64,000 bases of DNA from Paracoccaceae bacterium Fryx2 (GTDB taxonomy: Bacteria > Pseudomonadota > Alphaproteobacteria > Rhodobacterales > Rhodobacteraceae): the NCBI GenBank assembly GCA_032334235.1, contig JAVSGI010000006.1, positions 1 through 64,000 on the forward strand, given 5' to 3'. Both the position numbers and the translations under genes were made by a program. The notes below the pieces were generated by a model, which ran no database searches, had not been told where the DNA came from, and worked only from the letters and a program-made list of their open reading frames with translations. Each line of letters starts with the position of its first letter. The stretch's first letter is position 1. This document shows, in pieces, positions 1 through 8,673 of the stretch.

Positions 1-554
1 GTCCCCAGGTAATCTCGCGGTCTTGAATGGCGGTGACATATTCAAAGCCAAGATCGCCTGGATACAGCACCTGCTGGCTTTCATGGGTATAGCGCCAGGT
101 CCGCGCCACGGTCAGGTCGATCAACCGGCTTTCATAGCTGATGGTAATCGTGCAGCTGTCAGCATCATCCTTGATTTCTGGCACATCAAGACGGCCCGAG
201 AAGGCCTGCACCGGGTCGGCGATAATCTGGCCTGTTTCAGACAAAAGCCCAAGCCAGATCCGGCCTGGCAAACCCTGACGCGCTTCCTCAATGGCCATTT
301 GCACCAAATCAAGCGGTACGCCAGACAACGAGACCGCCGTGCCACCCGCCACGACCTCGCCGGTTTCATCAAGAGAACCGATGCCCAGAAGCGATCCAGC
401 CCCAGCCCAAGTTTGGCCATTCCACACGATCTCGCCCAGCCCCGACCAAATCCGCACCCAGCCCGTGGCAAATTGGCCCTCGAAGAAGATCACCGGGCGA
501 AGGTGTTGCTCTGCCAGTGCCGCAGCAAAAGCAGCGGTTACATCTCGGCTCATG
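1..554 (-). CDS. phage tail-tip protein, partial (runs off left edge)
   Basis: An open frame of 184 residues without a stop begins at 554 (MSRDVTAAFAAAL...) and continues beyond the window. It lies directly after a distal-tail-like gene and the tape measure gene, where lambda-like siphophages encode tail-tip and hub proteins. The end of the visible part contains a YPGDLGFEYV stretch followed by a QDREITWG motif, which I associate with Rhodobacterales prophage tail proteins, but I cannot assign a named family. It occupies the slot filled by DUF2163 proteins in gene transfer agents, though I do not see clear similarity to that family. It is intact as far as it can be seen, and a structural tail role is inferred from position only. 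Confidence 0.6.
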
Positions 555-571
555 TCAGACTTCCTCGCAGT

Positions 572-1161
572 TCAAAGCGCCTCTCGGGCTGAGATCGTAA
601 ACCGATGCTGATCCGCCCGGCCAATGACCGTCGGCACCGGCGCCGTTAGCCGAAGAAGAACGGACGGGGCATTCAGGCCGATCGGCGTGCCAACCTGAAC
701 AACAGCTGCGCAAGGACGGCACAAACGCCAGCTCGGCCTCGCTACCCACTGGCGTCACATCCGCCGTCAGTTGATAAAGCCGTGTCGTCGCGTCCAATCC
801 CAACTGGAAAAAATCCCCTGCGCGCAGACCAAGTCCCCAGCCTGCGGTGCGCAGCGTTGTGCCACCCGCCGCCTGCGTCTCGGTAACATAAGGATTGCCC
901 AGCCCCGGCCAGCACTTCAATCGTTGGGTCAGGAAACAAAAACCGCCCCCGCAAACCGCCCAAAGCGGCAAAGAACGCAGACAGGCTGCGGCCATTGGCG
1001 CCTTGCGTTACCGCCATCTCAATCTGGTACTCCCACCATGATGCGCCCCAGTCTTGGATTTGCGACGTGCCGGTAAAGGGTGAGCGTGCCTCGGCCACGG
1101 AAGTAACCAGACGCCGCTCAAGTGCGGACACCAGCACCAGTGGCAACACCGCAATTGTCAT
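572..1161 (-). pseudogene. distal-tail-like protein gene broken by two frame changes
   Basis: The reading frame starts at 1161 (MTIAVLPLVLVSALERR), moves to a second frame near 905-915 (continuing GNPYVTETQAAGGTTLR) and to a third near 690-720 (continuing VQVGTPIGLNAPSV), ending at the stop at 572-574. Joined together these give about 195 residues of coherent protein. The first part includes a FFAALGGLRGRFLFPDP stretch that resembles the DUF2460/distal-tail family, in which a similar segment precedes the C-terminal half. The start overlaps the end of the tape measure gene. The first break falls at a short G run, so a sequencing indel is possible. As written the gene cannot make a full-length product, so the prophage may be defective or the sequence imperfect. 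Confidence 0.6.
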
Positions 1162-3597
1162 ATCGCCTGACCCCGCCGCCGCCCGTCCGCGACGCTTTGC
1201 TTGGCGATGCGCGCGATTTCGGGCAGCGCCGCGCGCAGGCGGGCCTCAATCTGTTCGGCCACGCCAATTTGTGCGCCGCGCGCGTCAATTGAGATCGACA
1301 TGTTTGGTGCGGCACCACCTGCGCCATAGCCCGCTGCCTGCCTGCGGCTCAACACCCGCTCGCCGCGTTGCAAGATTGCGGGCACCTCATCGGGTTTCAG
1401 GCCCGCCCAGCCTCCGGCATGCATCCGCGGGGCTGCGGCAAAGGCCAGCGCTGGAACCCTGCGGCTGGTTCCGCCAGTCCCGACCATGCCGCCTGCATGC
1501 AAAACCGAGCCAAATATATCTCCACCCCCAAAGACCCCCGACAGCGCGTTGGCGATCGGGCCCAGAACCGCGCGCTTGAACGCCAGCGTTGCCAGATCAG
1601 CAAGGATGGAAGACACCAAGGACTTGAAGTCGAACTTGCCGGTGGTGATAAATTGCTTGAACGCAGTTTCCGCCGATTGAAAGCCGCTGACCAAAGTGCT
1701 GCCAAGGCCCTTGCCCCAGTCCATCGCCTGCTTGGAATAGTCCGCCAAGGATTGTGAGACGGCCGCCCAGCCGGTTTTGGCCACTTCGGCGGCGGTCTTG
1801 ACCGCCCCACCTGCAGAGTTGGCCGCGTTTGTTGCACCGTCCAAGGCCTCCGCAACGCCTGAGGCCGAGGCCTGTGCCTCATCAAGCGCATCAGCGCCCG
1901 CAGCACCACTGCCGCTTACGGCATCTTTGAGCGCCTGCCAACTTGCAAGCGGCGCTGTGGCCCCTGCGGCAAGATCGCTCGCGGCCTGGCGGTAGCTGTT
2001 CGCGGTCGCAAGCGCGTCAGTGGCAAGGCCGCTCAGACCAAGATCAGGGGCGGTCAGGGGATTTTTGGCAAAGGCGCGCTGGAACGCTTCGGCCGCCGCC
2101 GTGCCCGCCTCGGCTGAGGCCCCGGCAAAGGGGTTTGCAATATCGCCAAGGCTGATCTCGCCAATCTGACCAAAGGCTGTCTCGATCCCAACAGCTGCCA
2201 GCGCATCCCGGATTTTGCCGGTAAAAGCGTCAATTTGCCCGAGGGCCCCGTTCAGCATCGCCTCAATGCCGTCGAGCATGCGGTTGGCCGCTGTGAACAC
2301 CAGATCGCCAATCACGCCGGGCAGGCGCGACCAGATTTCTTTCACGGCCAGAAGAGCGCCTTCAAAGGTGTTGGCTGTCGCATTGCCAAACCCCACCACG
2401 CTTTCGATTGCGGATGCCATGCCCATGGCCGCATCCGCCTTCAGATCGTAGAACATCGCGGTGGCCGCGGCCCCGGCCGAGCTGGCGGCCATTTTAATGC
2501 GGCCCCAGACCTCGACCGCGACGTCGTTCAAAAGACCCATCGCGGCGCCAAAGCCGCCAGCACCTGCAACAAGCCGGGTGAACCAATAGACCAACTCACC
2601 TGCGCCCACGATCAGCGCGCCAATGCCTGTGCGGATCAGCGCGCCCCGCACGATGACAAGGGCTGTGGCAAGCCCGCGCACCGACAGCGCCGCTATGGCC
2701 ATTGCGCGCAACCCAGCGCCCGGCAAAGAAGGCCGCAAAGGTTGCAGCATAAGCGCCAAGCCGTCCCAGATTGTCGAAAACACCCGCAATCGCTTGGCCC
2801 AGCGGTCCCGTGGTCTTGGACACCGCCGCCAGTGCGTTGGCCACCGCTTCAAGGGCTGGTGCCGCTGCCACCGCCAGCTGGTTTGACACACCCCGCCAGA
2901 TCAGCCCGAGGCGTGACAGCGCATCATTGGTGCGCTCAATCTGGTCTGCGTCCTGCTCGGAGACAACAATGCCAAAATCAGTCACGTCAGCGGTGGCTTG
3001 GCGCAGCGTGGCGGTATCAATGCGCGTAAACACGAGGGCTGCGCGGTCGCCAAAGAGCTGTGACGCAACCGCCGCGCGCTCGGCCTCGGGCACAAACTCT
3101 GCCAGCCTGTCCTGGATCAAGGCAATACGCTGATCAAGCGGCAGGCTTTGCAGCGCGCTGACTGACAGACCAAGGCGGTCAAGCGCTTCGACGGCAGGGC
3201 CAGCACCTGCCGCTGCCTGGCTCAGACGCCTTGTCAGCTGCACCGTGGCCTGCTCGACATTGCCCATCGAGACGCCAGAGAGATCAGCGGCCCGGTCCAG
3301 CACTTGCAGACTTTCCACCGTGGTGCCCAGAGATTGCGCCATTTTGGCCTGCGCATCGACGGTTTGCAGGCCAGAGCGGATCATGGCCACCCCCGCCACC
3401 ACTGTGGCCGCAGCCATAACGCCCGCGGCAAGGGCCGCCCGGCGCGATAAGGCCGCAAGCCGCGCATTGGCCAGATCCATCTCGCGGGACAAACGCCCAA
3501 AGCCACGCGTGCCCGCATCGCCCACACCTTCCAGTTCAGCGCGCACTTGCCGCCCGCCGCTGGCAGAGAGGCGCACAGAGACCCGTTTTTCGGTCAT
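1158..3597 (-). CDS. tail tape measure protein, one frameshift near 2705
   Basis: The N-terminal part starts at 3597 (MTEKRVSVRLSASGGRQVRAE) and is a typical phage tail-length tape measure start, with alanine-rich helices and a hydrophobic stretch around residues 50-70. Near 2705-2712, inside a GCGCGC run, the frame changes and the protein continues as AMAIAALSVRGLATALV to a stop at 1158, for about 810 residues in total. The second half is rich in Ala and Gly, has hydrophobic segments, and ends in an Arg-rich tail. The protein would set tail length and help DNA ejection. It follows the tail chaperone gene, the usual siphophage order. With the frame break as written, only the first 300 or so residues are made. 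Confidence 0.75.
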
Positions 3598-3929
3598 AGC
3601 CCTTGTTCCATCCTCTCGTTAAGTTTCTGAACCATCACCGCCTCAACAGCCGGTAACATCTCGGCCACAGCCAGCGGCGAAAGCCCAAGCGCAGAGGCCA
3701 GCGCAAAGGCCGCCGCCATGTCCCAGCCAATCACCGCATTGCCTGACGCCCCTTGCGCCAGCCGCAGCTGGCCGCCCAAGCGCTGCACCAGGTCCCAAAC
3801 CTGCCAGCCTTCATAAGTCTGCGGTGCGTTTACGCGGCTGGGGCAGTCGAGGCAGTCTTGCTCACAGGCGGCGCAATAGGCGTCACCCCCGCCGAAGGAC
3901 CACTCGGCAAGGGCGCAAAGCCGTTTTTT
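3594..3929 (-). CDS. tail assembly chaperone, -1 frameshift extension (gpGT-like)
   Basis: The -1 frame entered at the slippery run is open from 3923 to 3594 and adds 109 residues, giving a fusion of about 224 residues. The extension contains a Cys-rich segment (AYCAACEQDCLDCPSR) and then NAPQTYEGWQVWDLVQRLG and a hydrophobic helix, features of a real conserved domain rather than random reading. An independent start could be the GTG at 3788, but coding similarity extends well upstream of it, which favours production by frameshifting. In lambda the G-T fusion bridges tape measure and tail protein, and the same role is expected here. It overlaps the tape measure start by 4 bases. Confidence 0.65.
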   Translation of the reverse strand, partial: KKRLCALAEWSFGGGDAYCAACEQDCLDCPSRVNAPQTYEGWQVWDLVQRLGGQLRLAQGASGNAVIGWDMAAAFALASALGLSPLAVAEMLPAVEAVMVQKLNERMEQGL

Positions 3930-4267
3930 TCCGCATCAATCAACAGGCCTTTGGCAACATATTGGGTCTGAAACGCCTCAAACACCGGCCAGAGATCCAG
4001 CAGGGCATCAATGGCAGCCTCCGAAGGTGCAAGTGGCACGCCGTCCGCATCGCCCACCCCCTCCCAATCGAGAATGGCCAAGCGGGCCAGCGCTTTGGCA
4101 AAGGCCACCGCGCGTTCATCATCACTGGCACCAGTGGCAAGGTCTTGGATCGCAGGGTCCGCGCGCGCGGCCACCATCAGCGAGGTGGTCAGCGGGCGCA
4201 GCTGCAAACGCAGGCCTGCGATGAGATCAAGCCACTTCGGCCCGTTGGAAAGGTTGAGTTCTATCAT
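3830..4267 (-). CDS. tail assembly chaperone, short form (lambda gpG-like)
   Basis: Codes for 145 residues starting MIELNLSNGPKWLDLI at 4267. A longer upstream extension to 4342 is open, but it lies inside the major tail gene and is not needed. The gene sits between the major tail protein and the tape measure, the invariant place of the two-part tail assembly chaperone in siphophages. Codons 113-115 form the run GAA AAA AAC, an A_AAA_AAC slippery heptamer, and the -1 frame stays open past this gene's stop, so it is probably the zero-frame product of a programmed-frameshift pair. The protein should coat the tape measure during tail assembly and be absent from the virion. The gene function is inferred mainly from order and architecture. 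Confidence 0.7.
   Translation of the reverse strand: MIELNLSNGPKWLDLIAGLRLQLRPLTTSLMVAARADPAIQDLATGASDDERAVAFAKALARLAILDWEGVGDADGVPLAPSEAAIDALLDLWPVFEAFQTQYVAKGLLIDAEKNGFAPLPSGPSAGVTPIAPPVSKTASTAPAA
3923..3931 (-). promoter_or_regulatory. -1 ribosomal frameshift slippery site A_AAA_AAC
   Basis: Read on the minus strand the site is GAAAAAAAC, with zero-frame codons GAA AAA AAC. This is a canonical X_XXY_YYZ heptamer in which both tRNAs can re-pair after slipping back one base. It lies 31 codons before the zero-frame stop, and the -1 frame encodes the conserved-looking extension. I did not identify a clear downstream pseudoknot or an upstream Shine-Dalgarno-like stimulator. Confidence 0.65.
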
Positions 4268-5206
4268 GCATAGCTCGCGACTGAGTTGGTGAGGACAATG
4301 GTGCAAAGCCGTGCAGGCGTTGTCCCCTTCGCCGCCTGCCAATCAAACGAGGCTTGAATGCCCTGCGGCCCTTGGATCTCGATCCGGGGCCGGGGCAGAT
4401 AGACCGCATGGGCCGTAAAGCTGAGGCTGGCACTGGCCCCAAGGCTGTAGCTGAACTCCAACTCGCAAGGTGCGCCGTCAATGGCTTGGGTCACCAGCGC
4501 GCTATCAGCAAAGCGCACATCAATCTTGCCCGTCAAAGCCGCCATCGCCGGATCCGCCCCATCGATCTTGCCATCTGCGCGGATGGTCTCCACCCGCTCA
4601 AGGTTGTTGGCATAGCTAATCTCTGCCGAGACCACATGGCCAAGGGCTGTGCCATTGCGCTTGATGGAGCCGTTAAAGTGGCCAAAGCGCTGCAGCGCGA
4701 TTGCGGCTGGCGTGCCCGCACCTGAGACTGTGGCAATCGTCTCGCCTTGCGCGATGATCTTTGCCGTTGCCGTCAACAGCCCCGAGCGCTGCATGGTCCA
4801 GCTCAGTTGATCCAGCATGCAGCCCGAATACATCGCATAGCGCGGCACCTCCGGCATGCCGGTTTCCACCGAGAAGCTCGGCAGCGCCCAAGACCCTGAG
4901 GTGAAGGTGTGGGTTTTTGGCGTGGTGCCGCTGGTGGCGGGCGCGCCAAAGGCGGCCTTGAGCCAAAACCCGAACGCCTCGATATCAATCGGCACCGAGA
5001 CATCACCGTCCGCCGTCACCGCATCTTTGATCGGGGCCAGCGGATCGCGACCATAGCCCAAAAGGTCCGAGGCCAGCAGCGGTTGCTCAGCCCCCAGCGA
5101 GGTACTGGCAAAGGGCATCAGCTTGAACCCACGTGGTCGGGGCGGTGCCATACATCGTCTCAAACGCAAGCGCCATCTGCGCCCGCGCGCCTTGCGCTCG
5201 TGCCAT
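4264..5206 (-). CDS. major tail tube protein, frameshift near 5130
   Basis: The best start is the ATG at 5206, preceded by AGGAG at suitable spacing, giving MARAQGARAQMALAFETMYG. About 25 codons later, near 5130 in CCGACCACGTGGG, the frame must change to continue GFKLMPFASTSLGAEQPLL and run to the stop at 4264, about 314 residues in all. The acidic tail-tube-like body, with segments such as VPIDIEAFGFWLKAAFG and HTFTSGSWALPSFSVETG, matches the tail tube or 'phage tail protein' class of Rhodobacterales prophages. It lies upstream of the tail chaperone. The frame break near the start would block expression unless the base run is an error. Confidence 0.7.
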
Positions 5207-5232
5207 GGTAGTCTCCTCATTATGGTGGGGTG

Positions 5233-5649
5233 TCAGGCCAGAGGGCCGGTGGTGGTGTAATGCAGGACGATGGTGATCACCGCCGCCTTGAGGCTTGCCG
5301 CGCCCTCGACGGGCAGATCGACCGGGCGCGGCGCTTCCGCCTCAACCCAATCGCAGAGGCCACCAAGCGTGTGGTCGCCAGAGATCACAGCGCCAATCTG
5401 GCCGCAGAGCGTGGCAAAAGCCGCATCTCGGGCCACACCCTGCACGATAATCTCCAGCTCCGCGCGATGCTGGAAGTGATATAAAAGCGGCGACAGCGTC
5501 ACCGCCGGATCGCCCGGATCGCCATCACGCAAGATTATGAGGCCAGCGGCTGGCACGCGTTCCGGCAGGACCTCGCCGCGCAGAACCGGGACAAACGGGA
5601 TCAGCCGCAAGAGATCCGCAAGGGCGGTTAGAATGGTTTCGCGTGTCAT
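5233..5649 (-). CDS. tail-completion/terminator-like phage protein
   Basis: Codes for 138 residues (MTRETILTALADLLRLIPF...). The start codon overlaps the stop of the gene before it in the operon. The small alpha/beta protein, with an N-terminal helix and then a strand segment (PAAGLIILRDGDPG), lies between the gp10-like protein and the tail tube gene, the usual place of the tail terminator (lambda gpU type). Homologues in alphaproteobacterial prophages are usually left as hypothetical proteins. No catalytic motif is seen. The function is inferred from position. Confidence 0.5.
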   Translation of the reverse strand: MTRETILTALADLLRLIPFVPVLRGEVLPERVPAAGLIILRDGDPGDPAVTLSPLLYHFQHRAELEIIVQGVARDAAFATLCGQIGAVISGDHTLGGLCDWVEAEAPRPVDLPVEGAASLKAAVITIVLHYTTTGPLA

Positions 5650-6278
5650 CAGACTTTGCCCTCCACCCAGTTCGCTACAATCAATCCCGGCACGCGGTCC
5701 ACGGCCCGCTCTGCATCGCGCGCCAGATCAAGGCGTTTTGTGAGCTTCACTTGGGGCACCAACAAAAAGATCGGCATGGTCGCCACATTGCGCCCGGTCT
5801 TTGACTTTGACGCAACACCCAACCCACGGCTGTTCAACCGCCCTTCAGCCACCAGCAAACTGGGTCCCCGCCTGCGATAGACAAACCGCAACTTCAGACC
5901 TTGCCTGCGTTCCCATTCCCCGGGTGTGATGCGCCCGCCACGGGCTGATTTGCCCGCGGCCGCTGTCGGGATCGCCAGCCAAAACCCGTCCTTGGACCGG
6001 ATCAACGGTCCGGTGTCATGCGCGCGCAGGATCACCGGCGCTTGCGACCACACCAAGGCGGCCGCACTTAGGCTGTCACCAGATTTTGGGTAAGTTTGGC
6101 TACGGATCGAGTTGGCAAGCCGCCGCCCAAGCCCCGCACCAGTGATCTGAGCACGCCAAGCGGTCTTCAGACCTGTACCCGCCTCACGCATGGCGGTTGA
6201 GACAGCCTTTTCGCCTGCTTTGATCTCGGCGGCCATCGCCGCGATCAGATCAGGCGCAAGATCGAGTTTGATCTTCAT
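5649..6278 (-). CDS. minor tail/head-tail protein, DUF6441-like
   Basis: Codes for 209 residues beginning MKIKLDLAPDLIAAMAAEIK. The N-terminal helix, with AMREAGTGLKTAWRAQ, and the basic C-terminal half are typical of a phage protein I recall as DUF6441 in Rhodobacterales prophages, functionally equivalent to lambda gpZ or HK97 gp10 tail-completion proteins. It overlaps the preceding gene by 4 bases and the following gene by one base, so translation is probably coupled. The gene appears intact. The family name is from memory and less certain than the structural role. Confidence 0.5.
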   Translation of the reverse strand: MKIKLDLAPDLIAAMAAEIKAGEKAVSTAMREAGTGLKTAWRAQITGAGLGRRLANSIRSQTYPKSGDSLSAAALVWSQAPVILRAHDTGPLIRSKDGFWLAIPTAAAGKSARGGRITPGEWERRQGLKLRFVYRRRGPSLLVAEGRLNSRGLGVASKSKTGRNVATMPIFLLVPQVKLTKRLDLARDAERAVDRVPGLIVANWVEGKV

Positions 6279-6587
6279 GCTGGGGCCGCCTCAATGGTCC
6301 AGATCAGCCGGTCCCGGTCGCGCACGGCTTCCCCTTGGATCAGAAACGTCTCACCCCCGATCTGGATTTGCTCTTGCGGGCGGGGATTGGGCAGTTCTGA
6401 TACGCGCACATCAAAGCGGAAGGTCTCTGACCAGAGCCTTGCGGCCCCAAACTGCGTAATGCTGTCGGCACTGCGCGTAATGATGCGGAGCTTGGTGAAC
6501 TGGCCTTCGCAATCACGATACCAAGCTTCCTGGGCAAGGTTTGGGATCCGCAAAAAGCAGATCCAGGGCCATTGCAAATGCGTGCAT
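6275..6587 (-). pseudogene. small head-tail joining protein, frameshift near 6545
   Basis: An ATG at 6587 opens MHAFAMALDLLFADP, then one base must be skipped in the CCCAAACC run near 6545 to continue NLAQEAWYRDCEGQFTKLR to the stop at 6275. The joined protein is about 104 residues. A TTG at 6592 opens the downstream frame directly, but its first residues are not protein-like. The size, position after the major capsid gene and beta-rich C-terminus (EQIQIGGETFLIQGEAVRD) fit the lambda FII-like head-tail joining family. It is marked broken because the natural start is in a different frame from the body. Confidence 0.5.
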
Positions 6588-6598
6588 GTCAAACGGCC

Positions 6599-7621
6599 TT
6601 AAGTTGAACTCGTCAGTCGGATTGCCATGCGCGGCCGCTTGTTGACCGGCAGGATCGAGCTTTCCGTCATCAGATCAATCCAGCGGCCTTTTTCATCGAG
6701 ATGCTGGCGGGCATAGAGGGGCAGACCGATGGTATTGGCGGCTTCCAGCAGATTGGCTGGCCCGCCATAGGTGGTGAAGGTATCAAACGTGCCCAAGGGA
6801 AAGGCAATGCCGTCGCCCGCCGGGATCAACCGTTCTGCCGTCCCATTCGAGAGGGTGACAGAGCCGTTGTACTCTTCAAAAAGAACGCCCGCGAAAGGAA
6901 ACGCGCGGCGCATGTCCTCGCGCAAGGGCTGCCCGCCCGTTGCGGAGAAGAACTTGTAGGCTTCTTCGGTTTTGGGATGGCTGATCAGCTTGTCAAAGAA
7001 CTCCGAGCTGACCAGCGCATGCGCGGTGGTCATGGTCTCGCCCAAAAGGTTGTCCTCAATCGCGCGCAACACAGAGCGGACCTTTCCCTGCACGTTTGTG
7101 CCCGCAGTGCCAAAGACAAAGTCGATGGCAAGTTGCTCAAGGCCAAACTCGGTGAAGTAATTGTAAAGCGTGGTGCCAGCACCATCCTTCACAATGCCGC
7201 GCAGCGCGTTCATCTCCATATATTCGCGGGTCTGGGCATGCTTGCGCCGCATCAGCTGCAGCTTGCGGTTCATCACCTCAACCAGCGGGTCGGCTGCGTC
7301 CGAGACGCCGAGTGCGGGCATGCCCTGAATATCCGAAGGCAGGATCACATCATCATGCGGGATCCAAGGCAGCGCGAATGAGCGCATGGAGCGGGCTTCA
7401 CGATTGCCGACGGTGGCAGGGGCACCGAGTGGGACCGAGGGCAGGAGGCTCAACACGCCTTGATGCTGTTCGATCACGATGGCGCGTTGCGAGACACCCT
7501 CAAAGCGAAAGAGGCCGATCTGGCCGAGCCGGGTGTAAAGATTGGGCAGGATGTTGATCGCCTGCGTCATCTCGGCGAGCGAATAGCCGCCTGCGTCAAA
7601 CGGGTTACGGGTGAGGGTCAT
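6599..7621 (-). CDS. major capsid protein (lambda gpE family)
   Basis: Codes for 340 residues starting MTLTRNPFDAGGYSLAEMTQ at 7621, where GGAG lies 6 bases upstream. The longer frame to 7669 adds a proline-rich stretch with no ribosome site. The N-terminal pattern (NPFDAGGYSLAEMTQAINILPNLY) and the internal KVRSVLRAIEDNLLGE and ALVSSEFFDKLISHPKTEE segments are typical of phage lambda-type major capsid protein E. It assembles the icosahedral head together with the decoration protein encoded just upstream. It appears complete, and confidence is high because family, length and gene order agree. Confidence 0.88.
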   Translation of the reverse strand: MTLTRNPFDAGGYSLAEMTQAINILPNLYTRLGQIGLFRFEGVSQRAIVIEQHQGVLSLLPSVPLGAPATVGNREARSMRSFALPWIPHDDVILPSDIQGMPALGVSDAADPLVEVMNRKLQLMRRKHAQTREYMEMNALRGIVKDGAGTTLYNYFTEFGLEQLAIDFVFGTAGTNVQGKVRSVLRAIEDNLLGETMTTAHALVSSEFFDKLISHPKTEEAYKFFSATGGQPLREDMRRAFPFAGVLFEEYNGSVTLSNGTAERLIPAGDGIAFPLGTFDTFTTYGGPANLLEAANTIGLPLYARQHLDEKGRWIDLMTESSILPVNKRPRMAIRLTSST

Positions 7622-7713
7622 AGGAAACTCCGGCAAAAAGGGTGGGGATAGCCTTGGTTTGGGGATCATGGGCAGCGAAGCCGCCCGGCTGATGCGCCGT
7701 TGCGCGATCTGCT

Positions 7714-8094
7714 TTAAGCGGTATTGCGCGCAATGATGCCAAGGGCAGCGAGTTGGCCGTGCTTGGTCGCGGTTTTGGCGGCATCATCGACGGTGGTGTC
7801 AAAGACGAGGGCGGCTTTGGAGACGATGGCGGGGCCGCGCATGATCACCACGCCGATGGCATCGGCACCGGTGGCATCGACCGGGTAGAGCAGCATGGCG
7901 GCAGCTGTTTGCGCGCCATCCGTGCCGCCCGAAGTTGCCAGCTTATATTTGCCACTCGCGGTGATGCGGCCAAGCACAGCGCCGACGGTATAGGTGGTGC
8001 CCGCAAGAAGTGTCACGCTCTCGCGGGTGAAGTTCGGGTTGACCTCATATTTGAGAACATCGCCCATGGTGGATGGCTGGCGGAGCACGGTCAT
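7714..8094 (-). CDS. head decoration protein (lambda gpD-like)
   Basis: Codes for 126 residues (MTVLRQPSTMGDVLKYEVN...). The pattern of an N-terminal arm, a GAVLGRITASGKYKL strand pair, a glycine-rich loop and an AIGVVIMRGPAIVSKAALV strand is that of the phage head decoration D family, which trimerises on the expanded capsid and stabilises it. It is placed between protease/scaffold and capsid genes, exactly as in lambda. A strong hairpin with a T-run lies just upstream (8121-8158) and may tune its expression. Confidence 0.85.
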   Translation of the reverse strand: MTVLRQPSTMGDVLKYEVNPNFTRESVTLLAGTTYTVGAVLGRITASGKYKLATSGGTDGAQTAAAMLLYPVDATGADAIGVVIMRGPAIVSKAALVFDTTVDDAAKTATKHGQLAALGIIARNTA

Positions 8095-8120
8095 ATCGGG
8101 GATCCTTGTGAACTGGTTGC

Positions 8121-8158
8121 AAAAAGAAATCCCCCGCCGGGGAGGAGCGGCGGGGGAT
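8121..8158 (-). terminator. rho-independent terminator-like hairpin inside the late operon
   Basis: A perfect 10-bp stem (ATCCCCCGCC at 8129-8138 with its complement at 8149-8158) and a 10-base loop are followed on the minus strand by TTCTTTTTG. It lies between the protease/scaffold and decoration genes, where a terminator or mRNA-processing hairpin could alter the ratio of scaffold to capsid messages. Confidence 0.6.
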
Positions 8159-8190
8159 CAGGGGGCAGGGTTTGAGGGATGAAAGGGTTT

Positions 8191-8673
8191 TCAGCCCTTT
8201 GCACCTGCAGAGGCCGCGCGTTTTGCGGCGGCGACGATGGGGCTTTCTGCACTTTTGGGGATGACCGGCGATGGCGGCGCTGCCACGATATCGCGGGCAT
8301 CCGCCGCAGCGCTGGCGCGTTCCAGAACCATGCGGCGCAAGGCTTCGGGGGCCGTGCCTTCGCGCAGGGCCTTTGCGGCGTCTATTGCAATACCAAGCCG
8401 TCCCGCTTGCGCTGCGATCTCGGTGATCTCTGCCGCTTCAAGGCGAAGCTGGGCGGAAAGTTCGGCCCGCAGGGATGTCTGAAGGGCGGAGATGGGGTCA
8501 GCTTTTGGGGAGTTTGAAGCTGCGGGAGGGGCTGCGAGCGATTGGGAAACAAGGGCTGTAGTGGGCGGCGCTTGGGGATCCGTGCCGCCATTTGTGGCAA
8601 TATCACTCTGCGATTGGCTATCTTGAGCTTCATCGGTGACGGGTTCGGTCTGTGGCAAGGTGTCGTTGCGCAT
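8191..8673 (-). CDS. nested scaffold protein from an internal start (Nu3-like)
   Basis: An in-frame ATG at 8673 (MRNDTLPQTEPVTDEAQ) has AAGGA about 7 bases upstream, inside the protease gene. The product would be 160 residues, acidic and Ala/Gln-rich, with a helical segment (LRAELSAQLRLEAAEITEIA), and would end at the same stop. In lambda the scaffold Nu3 is made in the same way from the C gene. No direct evidence of expression is visible beyond the ribosome site and the domain boundary. Confidence 0.45.
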   Translation of the reverse strand: MRNDTLPQTEPVTDEAQDSQSQSDIATNGGTDPQAPPTTALVSQSLAAPPAASNSPKADPISALQTSLRAELSAQLRLEAAEITEIAAQAGRLGIAIDAAKALREGTAPEALRRMVLERASAAADARDIVAAPPSPVIPKSAESPIVAAAKRAASAGAKG

